A stretch of 64,000 nucleotides of DNA from Pseudonocardiales bacterium (GTDB lineage Bacteria > Actinomycetota > Actinomycetes > Mycobacteriales > Pseudonocardiaceae). The DNA lies in contig JAFAUB010000045.1 in the NCBI GenBank assembly GCA_019243635.1, positions 17,405-81,404 on the forward strand. The letters are read 5' to 3'. Positions 54,048 through 63,907 of the stretch are shown in pieces (the stretch's first letter is position 1; the number at the start of each line of letters is the position of its first letter). Both the position numbers and the translations under genes were made by a program. The notes beneath the pieces were generated by a model. That model was not told the DNA's origin. It saw nothing but the letters and a program-made list of their open reading frames with translations, and made no database searches.

Positions 54048-56317
54048 GCGGGTTCACCACACACGTGCTGCCGCCCGCAGCCGCCGGGCTGGCTGTCGCG
54101 CTCGCCGCGACATCGTTGACCGGCGTGCTCACCGGGCCCCACTGGTGGGGCTTCGTGGTGCTGACCACCGCTGTGGTGGTCGTCGCCGGAATGTTGCTGC
54201 GGTGGTTGCGGATGCCATCGATCGTGGTCGCGGTCGGCCAGCTCACCGCGCTGGCGGGACTGGTCACCGTGATGTTCACCTCCAGCGGCCGGCTGGTCGT
54301 GCTGCCCGGACCAGCCGCGGCGGCGCAGCTACGCGCACTGCTGGCACGGACCGCCCAGCAGATCAGAGTCGGCGTGCCCCCGGTGCCGGAGAGTGCCGGG
54401 CTGCTCTGCCTGGTGGTGGTCGCCATCGGGCTGGTCGCCGTGGCGGTGGACACCCTGACCGTCTCAGCCGCCGCACCCGCCTCGTCCGGGTTGGTGTTGT
54501 TGGGCGTGGTCACCGTGCCCGCCGCGGTGTCGGAACAGCTGCTGCCCTGGTGGAGCTTCGCGCTGAGCGCCCTGGGCTTTGCGCTGCTGCTCGCCGTCGA
54601 CAGTCGGCGCCGGCAGCTGACGTGGGGGGAGTCCGCCGGCTCTGGTGGGCACATCGGTGCCGCGCCCACCGCGGTCGCGGTGACCGCCGGCGCCGTGGTG
54701 GTGGCGCTGCTCGTCGGAGCGACGGTGACCGCAGTGGGCGCCGGCCGGTCGGCCGGCACCAGCCAACCGGGCAGCGGGATCGGGCTGAGCCCCTTCACCT
54801 CGCTGCGTGGACAACTGACCAGCGGGGACGTCGTGACGCTGTTCCGGGTCTGGGGGCTGAGACAGCGGGCCTACCTGCGAGCGCTGACGCTGAGCCGGTT
54901 CACCACCGGGCTGGGCTGGCAGCGGGGAGCGCTGGACGGCGCGGTACCGGCGGGCGACGAGAGGACCGAGCGGTTGCCACTGCCCGTCGGAGTGTCCACC
55001 CCGGTCCAGGGGTCCGCCCTGCAGGTGCGGATCGAGCCGATCAACTACGTGGACGACTGGCTGCCGTCCTTCGGCTACCCGCTGGCGTTGGCCGGCATCA
55101 GCCCGGACTGGAACTACGATCCCGACGCGATCACCGTCTTCTCCAACCACCGCCAGCACGCGCAACCGTATACCGAACTCGGGGTGCTCCCCGCGCCGGA
55201 CCCGCAGCTGCTCCGCGCGGCGGGTCCCGCCGGTGGTGCACCCTTCATGGCTGTCGACCCGCGCTACCTCGACACCGCCGGGGTGGACCAGCGGGTGCGC
55301 CGGCTGGCTACCCAGGTCACCGCAGGCACCAGTACGGCGTTCGACGCCACGGTCGCCCTCAACCGGTGGTTCACCCAGCCCAGCAACGGGTTCCGCTACG
55401 ACTTGCGGACCGCACCAGGCAACAGCGGGGACGCCCTGGTGGATTTCCTGTTCACCGGCCGCCGAGGCTACTGCGAGCAGTTCGCCTCAGCGATGGCGAT
55501 CATGCTGCGGACGCTGCGCGTGCCGGCCCGGGTCGCGGTCGGCTTCACCCCCGGCACCGTCACCGGGGGCTCCCGGCTGATCACGACCGACGACGCCCAC
55601 GCGTGGGTGGAGGCCTGGTTCCCGGGCGCTGGGTGGCTGCCGTTCGACCCGACTCCACTGTCCAACGGACGCACCGTGATGCCGGACTACGTGGCTGCCG
55701 GCCCCACCCCGGCGGGGTCGCCGCCACCGGCCGGCCCGCCGGTGGCCGGCACCGCCACGTCGATGCCGGACGCGGCAGCGCCGCATCCCAGCGTCGCGGC
55801 GAGGGCGTCTGGCGCCGGGAGCGGCGTCGGAACCAGGATCGGACTGAGCGTTGCCGGCCTGCTGGGGCTCGGTGTGCTGGCGGGGCTCACCCCGCTGGGG
55901 GTGCGTGCAGGCCGCCGTCGACGGCGACTGCACCTGGTCGACGCCGGCGGCCCTCGGGCGGTCCGCGCCGCGTGGGAGGAGGTGTTGGCGGAGTCCGCGG
56001 ACCGCGGGGAGGTGCCCCCCGTCGGCGAGACCGTGCGGGCGAGCGCGCAGCGGCTGGTCCACGCGCACGCCCTGGATGAGCCGGGGCGAGCCGGGCTGAG
56101 CATCGTGGTCGATGCGGTGGAGAGATCCTGGTACGCCGGCGTCGACGGACCCGTTCCCTCGGCACGCGTCACCGATCGTGAGCTCCGCGCCGCCGTGGAC
56201 GCCGTGCGCGCCGGCCTGGCTCGGTGCGCGCCGCCGAGCCGGATGTCCCGGCTGTTGCCACGCTCCGTACTGCGTACCGGGCGCAACGCCCTACGAAGCC
56301 GGGTGAGGCGACGCTAG
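54044..56317 (+). CDS. TgpA-like transglutaminase membrane protein (DUF3488)
   Basis: This 757-residue protein has an N-terminal set of membrane helices (about residues 8-250), an extracytoplasmic transglutaminase-like domain and a C-terminal membrane helix with a cytoplasmic tail. The catalytic triad is visible: Cys in RGYCEQFASAMAIMLR, His in DDAHAWVEAWFPGAGW and Asp in LPFDPTPL. The GTG at 54044 overlaps the DUF58 stop. It may process or cross-link envelope proteins; the substrate is unknown. Its stop overlaps the convergent DUF3040 stop. Confidence 0.9.
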   Translation: MSGFTTHVLPPAAAGLAVALAATSLTGVLTGPHWWGFVVLTTAVVVVAGMLLRWLRMPSIVVAVGQLTALAGLVTVMFTSSGRLVVLPGPAAAAQLRALLARTAQQIRVGVPPVPESAGLLCLVVVAIGLVAVAVDTLTVSAAAPASSGLVLLGVVTVPAAVSEQLLPWWSFALSALGFALLLAVDSRRRQLTWGESAGSGGHIGAAPTAVAVTAGAVVVALLVGATVTAVGAGRSAGTSQPGSGIGLSPFTSLRGQLTSGDVVTLFRVWGLRQRAYLRALTLSRFTTGLGWQRGALDGAVPAGDERTERLPLPVGVSTPVQGSALQVRIEPINYVDDWLPSFGYPLALAGISPDWNYDPDAITVFSNHRQHAQPYTELGVLPAPDPQLLRAAGPAGGAPFMAVDPRYLDTAGVDQRVRRLATQVTAGTSTAFDATVALNRWFTQPSNGFRYDLRTAPGNSGDALVDFLFTGRRGYCEQFASAMAIMLRTLRVPARVAVGFTPGTVTGGSRLITTDDAHAWVEAWFPGAGWLPFDPTPLSNGRTVMPDYVAAGPTPAGSPPPAGPPVAGTATSMPDAAAPHPSVAARASGAGSGVGTRIGLSVAGLLGLGVLAGLTPLGVRAGRRRRRLHLVDAGGPRAVRAAWEEVLAESADRGEVPPVGETVRASAQRLVHAHALDEPGRAGLSIVVDAVERSWYAGVDGPVPSARVTDRELRAAVDAVRAGLARCAPPSRMSRLLPRSVLRTGRNALRSRVRRR

Positions 56318-56706
56318 TGGTCCTCGAAGCGGCGACGGAACCGCTGCTCCATCCGTTGGGCCAGGGTGCTGCGACCTTGCCCGGCCGACGATGGGTCCAC
56401 CGGTCCCGCGCCCCGGCCCTCGCCGGCGGCGCGGCGAGAGAAGATCGCGACGACGGCACCGGCGAACATCACCAGGAAACCGAGAACGCTGACGACCGGG
56501 ATCCCGACCGGGCGGAAGGGAAGCACGACACCAGCGACGAGGAGCAACAAACCCAGCACAAAAAGTGCGGTTCCCTGGATCCGGCGGCGGTGAGACCGGC
56601 TGCGCATCCGGGCGCCCCGAACGTTCGACGCGAACTTGGGGTCCTCTGCATAGAGCGCGCGCTCGATCTGGTCGAGCAGACGCTGCTCGTGCTCGGAGAG
56701 TGGCAT
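56314..56706 (-). CDS. DUF3040 membrane protein
   Basis: This 130-residue protein starts MPLSEHEQRLLDQIERALYA, the family signature, at an ATG (56706) with GGAGGAGGAG upstream. Two membrane helices (ALFVLGLLLLVAGVVLPFRP and IPVVSVLGFLVMFAGAVVAI) follow, then a basic C-terminus. The family is actinobacterial and unassigned. Its promoter region holds three 14-bp tandem repeats. The stop overlaps that of tgpA on the other strand. Confidence 0.9.
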   Translation of the reverse strand: MPLSEHEQRLLDQIERALYAEDPKFASNVRGARMRSRSHRRRIQGTALFVLGLLLLVAGVVLPFRPVGIPVVSVLGFLVMFAGAVVAIFSRRAAGEGRGAGPVDPSSAGQGRSTLAQRMEQRFRRRFEDH

Positions 56707-56726
56707 CGCTCCTCCTCCGGCACTCC

Positions 56727-56768
56727 GTTGTCGATCTGGGGTTGCCGATATGCGGTTGCCGATATGGG
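56727..56768. repeat. Three 14-bp tandem repeats before DUF3040
   Basis: GTTGCCGATATGSG is repeated at 56741-56754 and 56755-56768, with a degenerate third copy at 56727-56740. They lie 21-62 nt upstream of the DUF3040 start codon and may be an operator or part of the leader. Confidence 0.75.
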
Positions 56769-56854
56769 GTCCAACCCCGACGGTAGTACCTGCGGCCACT
56801 GGGCGCCTACCGTGGGCTCCTACCGTCGAGGATACGAGCCCGCAGCGGTATGGA

Positions 56855-58192
56855 CTAGCCGATGGGGCTACCCGATTCAGGGGAGAGCCGCGTTTCCCCC
56901 CGACCGGACCTCGCCGGCACCTCCAGTAGGGTAGCCAGTCGCACGGCGGCGCTGCCGAACCGGGACCGCGCGGCGTCCGCCGCCCGTTCGGCGTCCGACC
57001 AGTTCACGTCGGCCCACGGCGACCGCAAGCCTCCTCCGTTCGCACCGCCACCGTCCAGAGTGAGCTGCTCGGTCGCCGCGCCCCGGACCAGTTGTTCCAC
57101 CCGCACCCCCAGCAACCGGACCGCCGCCCTACAAGGCAGGTTACTGTCCAGCAGGTCGGCGGCTACCGCGAACACCTCCTGCGCGGAGTCAGTAGGATTG
57201 GCCACGGTTCGTGAGCGGGTGACGGTGGTGAAGTCGGGGTAGCGGATCTTCAGCGCGATGGTGCGCCCGCGCAGGCCGCGGCAACGGAGCGCAGCCGTGG
57301 CGCGATCGACCAGCCGCAGCAGTTCGCGCCGCAACACCACCCTGTCGGTCACATCCTGGGCGAAGGTCTCCTCCGCCCCCACGGACTTCTCCGGCGCGTC
57401 GGGCACCACCGGCCGTTCGTCCCGGCCATTGGCGAACTCATGCAGGTGCTGGGCGCACGCGGCACCCACGGCACGCTCCAAGGCGGTCAGGGGTGTGCTC
57501 GCCACGTCGGCCACGGTGGCGCATCCCAGCCGACGCAGCGCCTGCGCGGTGCGCCGGCCCACTCCCCACAACGCGGACAGCGGCAGCGGATGCAGGAACT
57601 CGAGCGCACCGTCGGCGGGCACCACGAGCAGCCCGTCCGGCTTGGACAACCCGGAGGCGAGCTTGGCGAGGGACTTGCTCGGGGCCACCCCCACCGAGCA
57701 GGTCACCCGGTGCGCGTCGTAGACCTGTCCGCGGATCCACTCCCCGATCGCCGCCGGGGTCATCCCCAGCCTGCGCACGGACCCGCCGACGTCGAGGAAC
57801 GCCTCATCCAGGCTCAGCGGCTCGACCAGTGGGGTGATCTCCCGGAACAGCGCCATCACCCCTCGGGAGACCTCCGCATACCGGGGGAGATGCGGCGACA
57901 CGAACTCCGCCTGCGGACACAGCCGACGGGCCTGCGCAACCGGCATCGCCGAGCGGACCCCGAACGCCCGGGCCTGGTAGCTCGCCGAGAGCACGACGCC
58001 GCGGTCCCCGGCCGGGTTGCTGCCGCCCGCCACCACCACGGGTCGTCCGGCCAGCTCAGGACGTTCGCGAACCTCGACTGAGGCGTAGAAGGCATCCATG
58101 TCGACGTGCAGCACGGGGCAGCCGCGGTCGCAGGCACGGCTCGCCGCCCCGCGCCGTGAGAGGTCCCCGAACTCCTGTTCGATATCGTCCAT
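56855..58192 (-). CDS. dinB: DNA polymerase IV (Y family)
   Basis: DinB copies past DNA lesions with low fidelity. The 445-residue protein has the catalytic motifs HVDMDAFYASVEVRERPEL and LSLDEAFLDVGG, the helix-hairpin-helix/thumb region ALWGVGRRTAQALRRLGCAT and a little-finger domain. A candidate beta-clamp motif, EQLTLDG, is near residue 372, followed by an extension of about 70 residues. The frame is open at the 5' end with the start MDDIEQEFGDL. The methyltransferase gene begins the pair upstream with 1 nt between stop and start. Confidence 0.94.
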   Translation of the reverse strand: MDDIEQEFGDLSRRGAASRACDRGCPVLHVDMDAFYASVEVRERPELAGRPVVVAGGSNPAGDRGVVLSASYQARAFGVRSAMPVAQARRLCPQAEFVSPHLPRYAEVSRGVMALFREITPLVEPLSLDEAFLDVGGSVRRLGMTPAAIGEWIRGQVYDAHRVTCSVGVAPSKSLAKLASGLSKPDGLLVVPADGALEFLHPLPLSALWGVGRRTAQALRRLGCATVADVASTPLTALERAVGAACAQHLHEFANGRDERPVVPDAPEKSVGAEETFAQDVTDRVVLRRELLRLVDRATAALRCRGLRGRTIALKIRYPDFTTVTRSRTVANPTDSAQEVFAVAADLLDSNLPCRAAVRLLGVRVEQLVRGAATEQLTLDGGGANGGGLRSPWADVNWSDAERAADAARSRFGSAAVRLATLLEVPARSGRGETRLSPESGSPIG

Positions 58193-58193
58193 G

Positions 58194-58937
58194 CTAGCCG
58201 GTTACCGCCGGGCGTCGGGCCAGCGCGTGCAGTCGGCTGGCGATGTCGCGCAGGGGTGCCCGCTCGGCCGCGGACAGCTCCAGCTCGGCGAGCGCCTCGG
58301 CTGCCCCGGGATGGGCCTCCAGCACGCCGCCAGGCACCAGGTCGGCAACCACCCCATCGCCCTGCACCAGCTCGACGACCAGCCCGCCGGCCGCGAGCAG
58401 CGCGAGGAGACCACCGGTATCGAAGCGGCGAAGCATGGGGTCAGCCGCACCGAGCCTGCCGTCCGGATCGGCAAGCACCCGGCGGGCCTGCGCCGGCCGC
58501 CCAGCCAACGCGCGGGCCAGCACCGCCGCATACCGGTTGGCTACCAGGACCGATACCACACCGCCGGGTGCCGTGGCGTCGGCTAGCGCCCGCACCGCCC
58601 CGGCGGGATCCTCGACCACCTCGAGTACGCCATGCCCGAGCACGAGGTCTGCACTAGCCGCCGGAACAGCGTCGGCCAGCGAGTCGGTGTCCCCCTGCAC
58701 CGGGTTCACCAGCCGCTGAACTCCGGCGTCGGCGACCCGACGGTACAGCGTGGCCAGCGCATTGGGGCTTGGTTCCACCACCGTCACCAAGCAGCCGGAT
58801 CGGGCCAGTGGCACGGCCCAGACGCCGCTGCCACCGCCCACGTCCAGCACTCGGGGGGCGACGCCCAGCCGTCGACGTGCCGCAGCGACCTCGGCCTCCA
58901 GCGCTCGGCGCACGGCGCAGGCTCGCATGGGCAGCAC
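58194..58937 (-). CDS. SAM-dependent methyltransferase (unknown substrate)
   Basis: This 247-residue class I methyltransferase has RVLDVGGGSGVWAVPLARSG (SAM motif I) and LVLGHGVLEVVEDPAGAVRA, a UbiE/SmtA-like layout. The substrate is unknown. The gene precedes dinB by 1 nt and is likely co-transcribed with it, an arrangement seen in other actinobacteria. Confidence 0.9.
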   Translation of the reverse strand: MLPMRACAVRRALEAEVAAARRRLGVAPRVLDVGGGSGVWAVPLARSGCLVTVVEPSPNALATLYRRVADAGVQRLVNPVQGDTDSLADAVPAASADLVLGHGVLEVVEDPAGAVRALADATAPGGVVSVLVANRYAAVLARALAGRPAQARRVLADPDGRLGAADPMLRRFDTGGLLALLAAGGLVVELVQGDGVVADLVPGGVLEAHPGAAEALAELELSAAERAPLRDIASRLHALARRPAVTG

Positions 58938-58975
58938 CTTAGAGGGCTGAGCCCAGCCGAACCCGACTGCCCGGC

Positions 58976-59800
58976 TCAGCCCTGCCCGAGCTGTGACTGG
59001 CTGTTCGGTGGCAGCACCTGCTGCGGCGTGGCGGGCTGTGGCGCCGGCTCACCGGCGGTCACCTCACCCGCGACCGGCGCCCCACGAACCGAGGCGCGGA
59101 TCTGCTCCAGCCGAGCACGGCCCGCCATGTCCAGCGTGGACTGCCGCACCTCCAGCATCCGCCCCTGCACGGAGTTCTGGGCCAGCTCGGCGGCCCCGAG
59201 AGCGGTGGCGTAGCGACGCTCGATCTTGTCCCGGACCTGGTCGAGGGAGGGCGTGTTGCCCGGCGCGGACAGCTCGCTCATCGACCGCAGCGAGGCGGAC
59301 ACCTGCTCCTGCATCTTCGCCTGCTCCAGCTGGGAGAGCAGCTTGGTCCGCTCCGAGAGCTTCTGCTGCAGCACCACCGCGTTGCGCTCGACCGCCTGCT
59401 TGGCCTGGCCGGCCGCCTGCAGGGCCTGGTCGTGCATCGTCTTGAGATCCTCTATGGACTGCTCCACCGTCACCAGCTGGGTGGCGAAGGACTCAGCGGA
59501 CTGCTCGTACTGCTGCGCCTTGACCTCATCGCCCCTGCGCCGCGACTCGTCCGCGAGCACCAGTGCCTGGCGGGCCGAGGACTGCAGGTTCTCGATCTGA
59601 CCGAGCTGCCGGTTGAGCTTCATCTCCAGCTGGCGTTGGTTGCCGATGACGGCGGCGGCCTGGTTGGACAGCGCCTGGTGCTTGCGCTGCTCGTCCTCGA
59701 TGGCCTGATGGATCTGTATCTTGGGATCGGCATGCTCGTCGATCTTGGACGAGAACGCCGCCATGAGGTACTTCCAGGACTTCACAAACGGGTTGGCCAT
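58976..59800 (-). CDS. pspA: PspA/IM30 membrane-stress protein
   Basis: PspA forms helical assemblies on the inner membrane face and protects it during envelope stress. The ATG at 59800 gives 274 residues, almost entirely coiled coil ([20 protein letters not shown] at the N-terminus, then long alpha-helical segments from 30 to about 220). The C-terminal tail is Pro/Gln-rich and disordered. The clgR-like gene lies upstream in the same direction, as in mycobacteria, where ClgR activates pspA. Confidence 0.93.
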   Translation of the reverse strand: MANPFVKSWKYLMAAFSSKIDEHADPKIQIHQAIEDEQRKHQALSNQAAAVIGNQRQLEMKLNRQLGQIENLQSSARQALVLADESRRRGDEVKAQQYEQSAESFATQLVTVEQSIEDLKTMHDQALQAAGQAKQAVERNAVVLQQKLSERTKLLSQLEQAKMQEQVSASLRSMSELSAPGNTPSLDQVRDKIERRYATALGAAELAQNSVQGRMLEVRQSTLDMAGRARLEQIRASVRGAPVAGEVTAGEPAPQPATPQQVLPPNSQSQLGQG

Positions 59801-59986
59801 CTCTTCCGCTGCCTCTCCTCGTGACCAATCAGGCCCGGCTTCGCCGCACCCGACCAGCGCCCCACCCGACCAGCCCCGTCCGACCATGGAGCCGCATACC
59901 GGCTCCATGGTGTCAGGTGCGCAGCGGCGCTTCCACTGACCCCAGGCAGAACTAGGGGTTACCCTTGCTCCGGTCCCCTGGCCGGC

Positions 59987-60268
59987 TCAGGCCGCGACCA
60001 GCTGGGCCGCGAGGGTGTCGGGCACCTCGGGCAGGTACACCGGACCGAGGTCGTCGGCCACCCGCCGCAACAGCTCGTCCAGCGGCAGGTCAAGCGCGTC
60101 ACAGATCGATGCGAGGAGCTCGCTGGATGGCTCCTTGCGGCCCCGCTCCACCTCGGAGAGGTAGCCCAGACTCACCCGGGCCACCCGAGACACCTCACGC
60201 AGTGTGCGGTGCTGCGAGGTCCGCGTCCGGCGCAGCCGATCGCCGATGGCCTCCCGCAGCAGCGGCAT
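59987..60268 (-). CDS. clgR: ClgR-like helix-turn-helix regulator
   Basis: This 93-residue XRE-type regulator has a helix-turn-helix in [20 protein letters not shown] followed by [20 protein letters not shown], matching ClgR of actinobacteria, which activates clp protease and envelope stress genes. It precedes pspA, separated by 186 nt. ClgR is itself a Clp substrate in relatives, with a C-terminus ending in Ala residues; here the protein ends LVAA, consistent with that. Confidence 0.88.
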   Translation of the reverse strand: MPLLREAIGDRLRRTRTSQHRTLREVSRVARVSLGYLSEVERGRKEPSSELLASICDALDLPLDELLRRVADDLGPVYLPEVPDTLAAQLVAA

Positions 60269-60295
60269 CGCGTGTCCTCCCGGGTGTTGGCCGGC

Positions 60296-60922
60296 CTACT
60301 CCCACCGGCTCGCCTGCTCTCTACCGTACTCACCGGCCAGCCGGCCGGCTCGGCGACCGGAGGCGCGCAGCCTCAGCGCCCGCACCACATAGTCGATGCC
60401 GGTGAGCCCGGTGAGCATCACCGCGACGCTCATCGCCGTCCAGCGCACCGGATGGGCCACCAGCGGGAGCGGCAGCACGTAGAGCTCGATCGCGACGGCC
60501 TGCGCGAACGCCTTCGCCTTGCCGCCGCGGCTGGCCGGGATCACCCCGTACCGCAAGACCCAGAAGCGCAGCGCGGTGACCCCCAGCTCGCGCACGGCGA
60601 CCAGCATGGTGACCCACCAGGCCAGCTCGCCCAGCACGCTCAGGCCCACCAGCGCTGCCCCGATGAGTACCTTGTCCGCGATCGGATCAGCGATCGTGCC
60701 GAACCTGGTGATCAGACCACGACGCCGGGCCAGGTCGCCGTCGAGCCGGTCGGTGAGCGACGCGACGCCGAACACCACCGCCGCCGTGACCCGCCACGCC
60801 GGTTCACTACCGCCTCTGGTGAACAAGGCGAGCACAAATACCGGCATAAGCACCATTCGCGACATAGTCAGCAGGTTGGCCAGGTTCCACAGCGGGACTT
60901 TGGCTACCGGCGGCGGGCTCAC
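60296..60922 (-). CDS. pgsA: CDP-diacylglycerol-glycerol-3-phosphate 3-phosphatidyltransferase
   Basis: This 208-residue membrane enzyme makes phosphatidylglycerol phosphate from CDP-DAG. The CDP-alcohol phosphatidyltransferase motif D-G-x2-A-R-x8-G-x3-D-x3-D is complete ([20 protein letters not shown] then IADK). Several membrane helices follow. It lies between rimO and clgR, and its start overlaps the rimO stop by 4 nt. Other pgsA paralogues may exist in such genomes, so which phospholipid it makes is not certain. Confidence 0.9.
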   Translation of the reverse strand: MSPPPVAKVPLWNLANLLTMSRMVLMPVFVLALFTRGGSEPAWRVTAAVVFGVASLTDRLDGDLARRRGLITRFGTIADPIADKVLIGAALVGLSVLGELAWWVTMLVAVRELGVTALRFWVLRYGVIPASRGGKAKAFAQAVAIELYVLPLPLVAHPVRWTAMSVAVMLTGLTGIDYVVRALRLRASGRRAGRLAGEYGREQASRWE

Positions 60923-62433
60923 GGCATGCCACCGGCCGGGGCGATCAGCTCCATCGGCTCGACGACCAGGTCGACACCCTCGGCGGCGACCACCCGGCAG
61001 CGCACCACGTCACCGAGCGCGAACGAGTCCGCTCCGGAGCCGGTGAGCACGCACTCGCCGTCCACCTCGGGTGCCTGGTGCTCGGCGCGCCCGAGCGTCT
61101 GGGCCACCGTGTCGGACCCGGCGCCGGAACCCGTCTGGGCGGCGTCCATCTCGGCAACGGTCGTCTGGGCAACGGCCTCCACCAGCACGTCCACGGTCTC
61201 CCCGACCCGCTCCTCGGCGCGCTGCGCGGTGAGCTGCTCGACCAGCCCGCTGACCCGCGCCACCCGCTGCGCGACGGTGTCCTCGTCGTGCTGCCCAGGC
61301 AGGCCGGCGGCCTCGGTGCCGTCCTCGTCGGAGTAGCCGAACACCCCCACCGCGTCCAGCCTCGCCTCGGTGAGAAAACGCTCCAGCTCCGCGACGTCGG
61401 CGTCGGTCTCCCCCGGGAACCCGACGATCACGTTGCTGCGCACTCCGGCCGCGGGCGCGTGGCGCCGGATCCGCTCCAGCAGAGCCAGGAAGGACTCGCG
61501 CGAGCCGAACCGGCGCATGCGACGGAGCACCGGTTCACTGGCGTGCTGGAAGGACAGGTCGAAGTAGCCGGCCACGCCGGCGGTGCCGGCGATCGTGGTC
61601 ACCAGCGCGGGACGGGTCTCAGCCGGCTGCAGGTAGGACACCCGGATGCGCACGATCCCCGAGATGGTGGCCAGCCGGCGCAGCAGCTCCTCCAGGGCGC
61701 CGGGACGACCCAGGTCCTTGCCATAAGATGTGGAGTTCTCGCTGACCAGCACCAGCTCCCGCACCCCCGACCCGGCCAGCCACGCCGCCTCGGCCAGCAC
61801 GTCGGCGACGGGGCGGGAGACGAACGCGCCGCGGAAGGTGGGGATGGCGCAGAACGCGCAGCGCCGGTCGCAGCCCGACGCGATCTTCAGTGGGGCGACC
61901 GGAGAGTCATCCAGCCGGCGGCGTGGCACTCGGGGGCCCCAGCCGTGCCCGGGCAACGCGGGACCGCTGACGAGCGCGGCGGGCCGGGACACCGGAGGGA
62001 TCGGTAGCAGGGTGCGGCGATCCACCGGCTGATGCGCGGGCACCGCCCGACCGGCGAGCACGTCGCGCAGCCGAGCGCACAGCTCCGGGTAGGCGTCGAA
62101 ACCCAGGACGGCGTCGGCCTCCGGCAGGCTGCGCGCCAGCTCGGCGCCGTAGCGCTCGGCCAGGCAACCGACCGCGACGACCTTGGCGCCGGTGTCCGCA
62201 GCGGCCAGCAGGGTATCGATGGAGTCCTTCTTGGCCGCGGCGACGAAACCGCAGGTGTTGACCACCACCACGTCGGCCGCTGGGCCGTCGGGGTCAACCA
62301 GCTCCCAACCGTCATCGGTCAGCCGGCCGGCCAGCTCCTCGGAGTCGACCTCGTTCCGAGCACAGCCCAGCGTGACCAGAGTGGCTCGCGGGGATGGCGA
62401 CGAGGCGGGCACCGGCTCAGCGTAACCGGCCAC
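60919..62433 (-). CDS. rimO: Ribosomal protein S12 methylthiotransferase
   Basis: RimO methylthiolates an Asp of ribosomal protein S12. The 504-residue radical-SAM enzyme has an N-terminal UPF0004 domain ([19 protein letters not shown]) with its three cluster cysteines, the radical SAM motif CDRRCAFC (CxxxCxxC) near residue 188, and a C-terminal TRAM domain. A low-complexity insertion ([20 protein letters not shown]) lies before the TRAM part. It is the first gene of a rimO-pgsA pair. Confidence 0.94.
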   Translation of the reverse strand: MAGYAEPVPASSPSPRATLVTLGCARNEVDSEELAGRLTDDGWELVDPDGPAADVVVVNTCGFVAAAKKDSIDTLLAAADTGAKVVAVGCLAERYGAELARSLPEADAVLGFDAYPELCARLRDVLAGRAVPAHQPVDRRTLLPIPPVSRPAALVSGPALPGHGWGPRVPRRRLDDSPVAPLKIASGCDRRCAFCAIPTFRGAFVSRPVADVLAEAAWLAGSGVRELVLVSENSTSYGKDLGRPGALEELLRRLATISGIVRIRVSYLQPAETRPALVTTIAGTAGVAGYFDLSFQHASEPVLRRMRRFGSRESFLALLERIRRHAPAAGVRSNVIVGFPGETDADVAELERFLTEARLDAVGVFGYSDEDGTEAAGLPGQHDEDTVAQRVARVSGLVEQLTAQRAEERVGETVDVLVEAVAQTTVAEMDAAQTGSGAGSDTVAQTLGRAEHQAPEVDGECVLTGSGADSFALGDVVRCRVVAAEGVDLVVEPMELIAPAGGMP

Positions 62434-62460
62434 CCGCCATGATCAGATCACAGAATCTTG

Positions 62461-62841
62461 TCATCGACATCGTTCTGTCTCGGGTTCAGGGGTGAGCGCG
62501 AGGCGCAGCGCATTCTCGAATGCGGGCCATGGCCAGGGTCTTATAGCTTCGAGATCGTGTTGGCGGCCCTGGGCTACGTCTTCGAGCTTGCCTCGCCAGG
62601 GTGCCTGGTCGTGGGTATAGGAGGTGGGGGGCAGGCCGGTCCAGGCGAGGTGCAGGACGGCGGTGAGAGCATAGACCTCGGCGGACTCGTCGATGGCGAT
62701 GGGCTGGTCGTCCGTGAACTGGAGTCGGTAGACACGGGACCCGCGCCGATCAGCAAGGAGCTCGACGCCGCCGCACGTTTGCCCGAGACGGTTCCCCACG
62801 TGTTCGGCAAGGTTGACGACCTCTGCGGGTTGGGGACTCAT
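62461..62841 (-). pseudogene. Protein-kinase-like remnant with internal deletion
   Basis: A 126-codon frame joins two parts of a kinase-like fold. The N-terminal part (GGVELLADRRGSRVYRLQF) looks like the start of the N-lobe. It runs directly into a C-lobe segment, DESAEVYALTAVLHLAWTGL, then DLEAIRPWPWPAFENALRLA. Intact relatives, small kinase/phosphotransferase proteins, have about 200 residues between, including the catalytic loop. No HxD motif is present, so it cannot be a kinase. It lies next to a broken regulator and an IS remnant. Confidence 0.6.
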
Positions 62842-63109
62842 CGCCCCAGTGTGGCGGTCACGAGCGGCCTGTCATCGAGGGGATTTGAGCTCACGCCCAG
62901 GAGTCCACCCATTGGTAACGCTCGGGTGCCCGCAGTGCGCAGCGGTTCAGCGGGATGTCGGCCAGGGCGGGGACGTGGGCCAAGGGGTGCTCCCCATGGT
63001 CGTGCGCGGCAGCGAGCTGCTCGGCGATATGGGGAGTCTCGTGCAGTGCGGCCATGCCAGCGCACGGCGGTGTGCAGTTGCGTCCTGGACGCCACCCACC
63101 GGACGGCGA

Positions 63110-63470
63110 GGTTGCTGCAGACAGGTCTCCTACGGGAAGATCATCGTCACCTGGTGCCGTCAGCACGGCATCAGTCCGCTCACCGCCGCCGCCGCCCACG
63201 GCCTCACGCAACAGCAGGTCGCCGACCAGTGGAACGAGTTCTGGCCCAACCCTGAGCGACCGAAGAGCCACAAGCAGATCAGCTACTGGGAGGCGGAGAG
63301 CGACAACCAAGCCGGGACTCACTCAACAAGCTCGCCTTCCTCTACCGCTGTAGCGCCGGCGTGCTGCTCGGTGGGGAGGACTACAGCCACCTCGATCCAG
63401 CCGCACACGACGGGGCCAGCAGCGCTTGGTGTCAGCCGGTGGAAGCAATCGAGCCGGCTAGGAGGTCGGC
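63110..63470 (+). pseudogene. Frameshifted actinobacterial HTH regulator
   Basis: The first part reads IIVTWCRQHGISPLTAAAAH then GLTQQQVADQWNEFWPNPER and SHKQISYWEA, the start of a helix-turn-helix regulator common in actinobacteria. Around 63300 the frame changes, and the expected continuation QPSRDSLNKLAFLYRC then GGEDYSHLDPAAHDGASS appears in the next frame to about 63430, where it runs into the IS30 remnant. A single frameshift is enough to explain this, so a sequencing error is possible. Confidence 0.7.
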
Positions 63471-63907
63471 GAAGGCTTCTGCTGGGGTTCGGTAGCCGAG
63501 TATACGGCGTGGTCGGTTGTTGAGCTCGGTGGCTACGTGGTTGAGGTAGGTGTGTGAGTGGGGTGGGCGGAGTACACATCGACGTCGGTGGCCGGGGAGA
63601 ACGCGGCGTGGGCGGCCATCTCGCTGCCTTGGTCCCAGGTCAGGGTCATGGTCAGCGCGGTGGGCATCCCGGTCACGATGGTGGTCAGCGCGTCACAGGT
63701 GGTGGTGGCGTCGCGGCGGCCGGCGGGCAACGCGACGGACACGGTGTAGCGGGTGGTCCGTTCGACCAGGGTCGCCATCGCGGTCTCGCCGGCCTTTCCA
63801 ATCACGGTGGGTCGGACCGGGGCGCGGTGCCGGGATTGCTCCCGGTCCGTTTCCCCGGTCCGCCCGCCGCACCGGACGTGCGTGTCTCCACGCATCCGGC
63901 GCTCCAC
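63432..63907 (-). mobile_element. IS30-family transposase remnant
   Basis: Two pieces of an IS30-type transposase remain. The first has IGKAGETAMATLVERTTRYT and MTLTWDQGSEMAAHAAFSPA, from the catalytic core. The second, in another frame (63432-63545), reads HTYLNHVATELNNRPRRILG then YRTPAEAFADLL and ends at TGA 63434-63432. The segment between them (WQRGxNENxNG, with a catalytic Glu) is missing, and the N-terminus is degraded, so it is inactive. It abuts the broken regulator, which suggests insertion or rearrangement there. Terminal repeats were not found. Confidence 0.75.
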
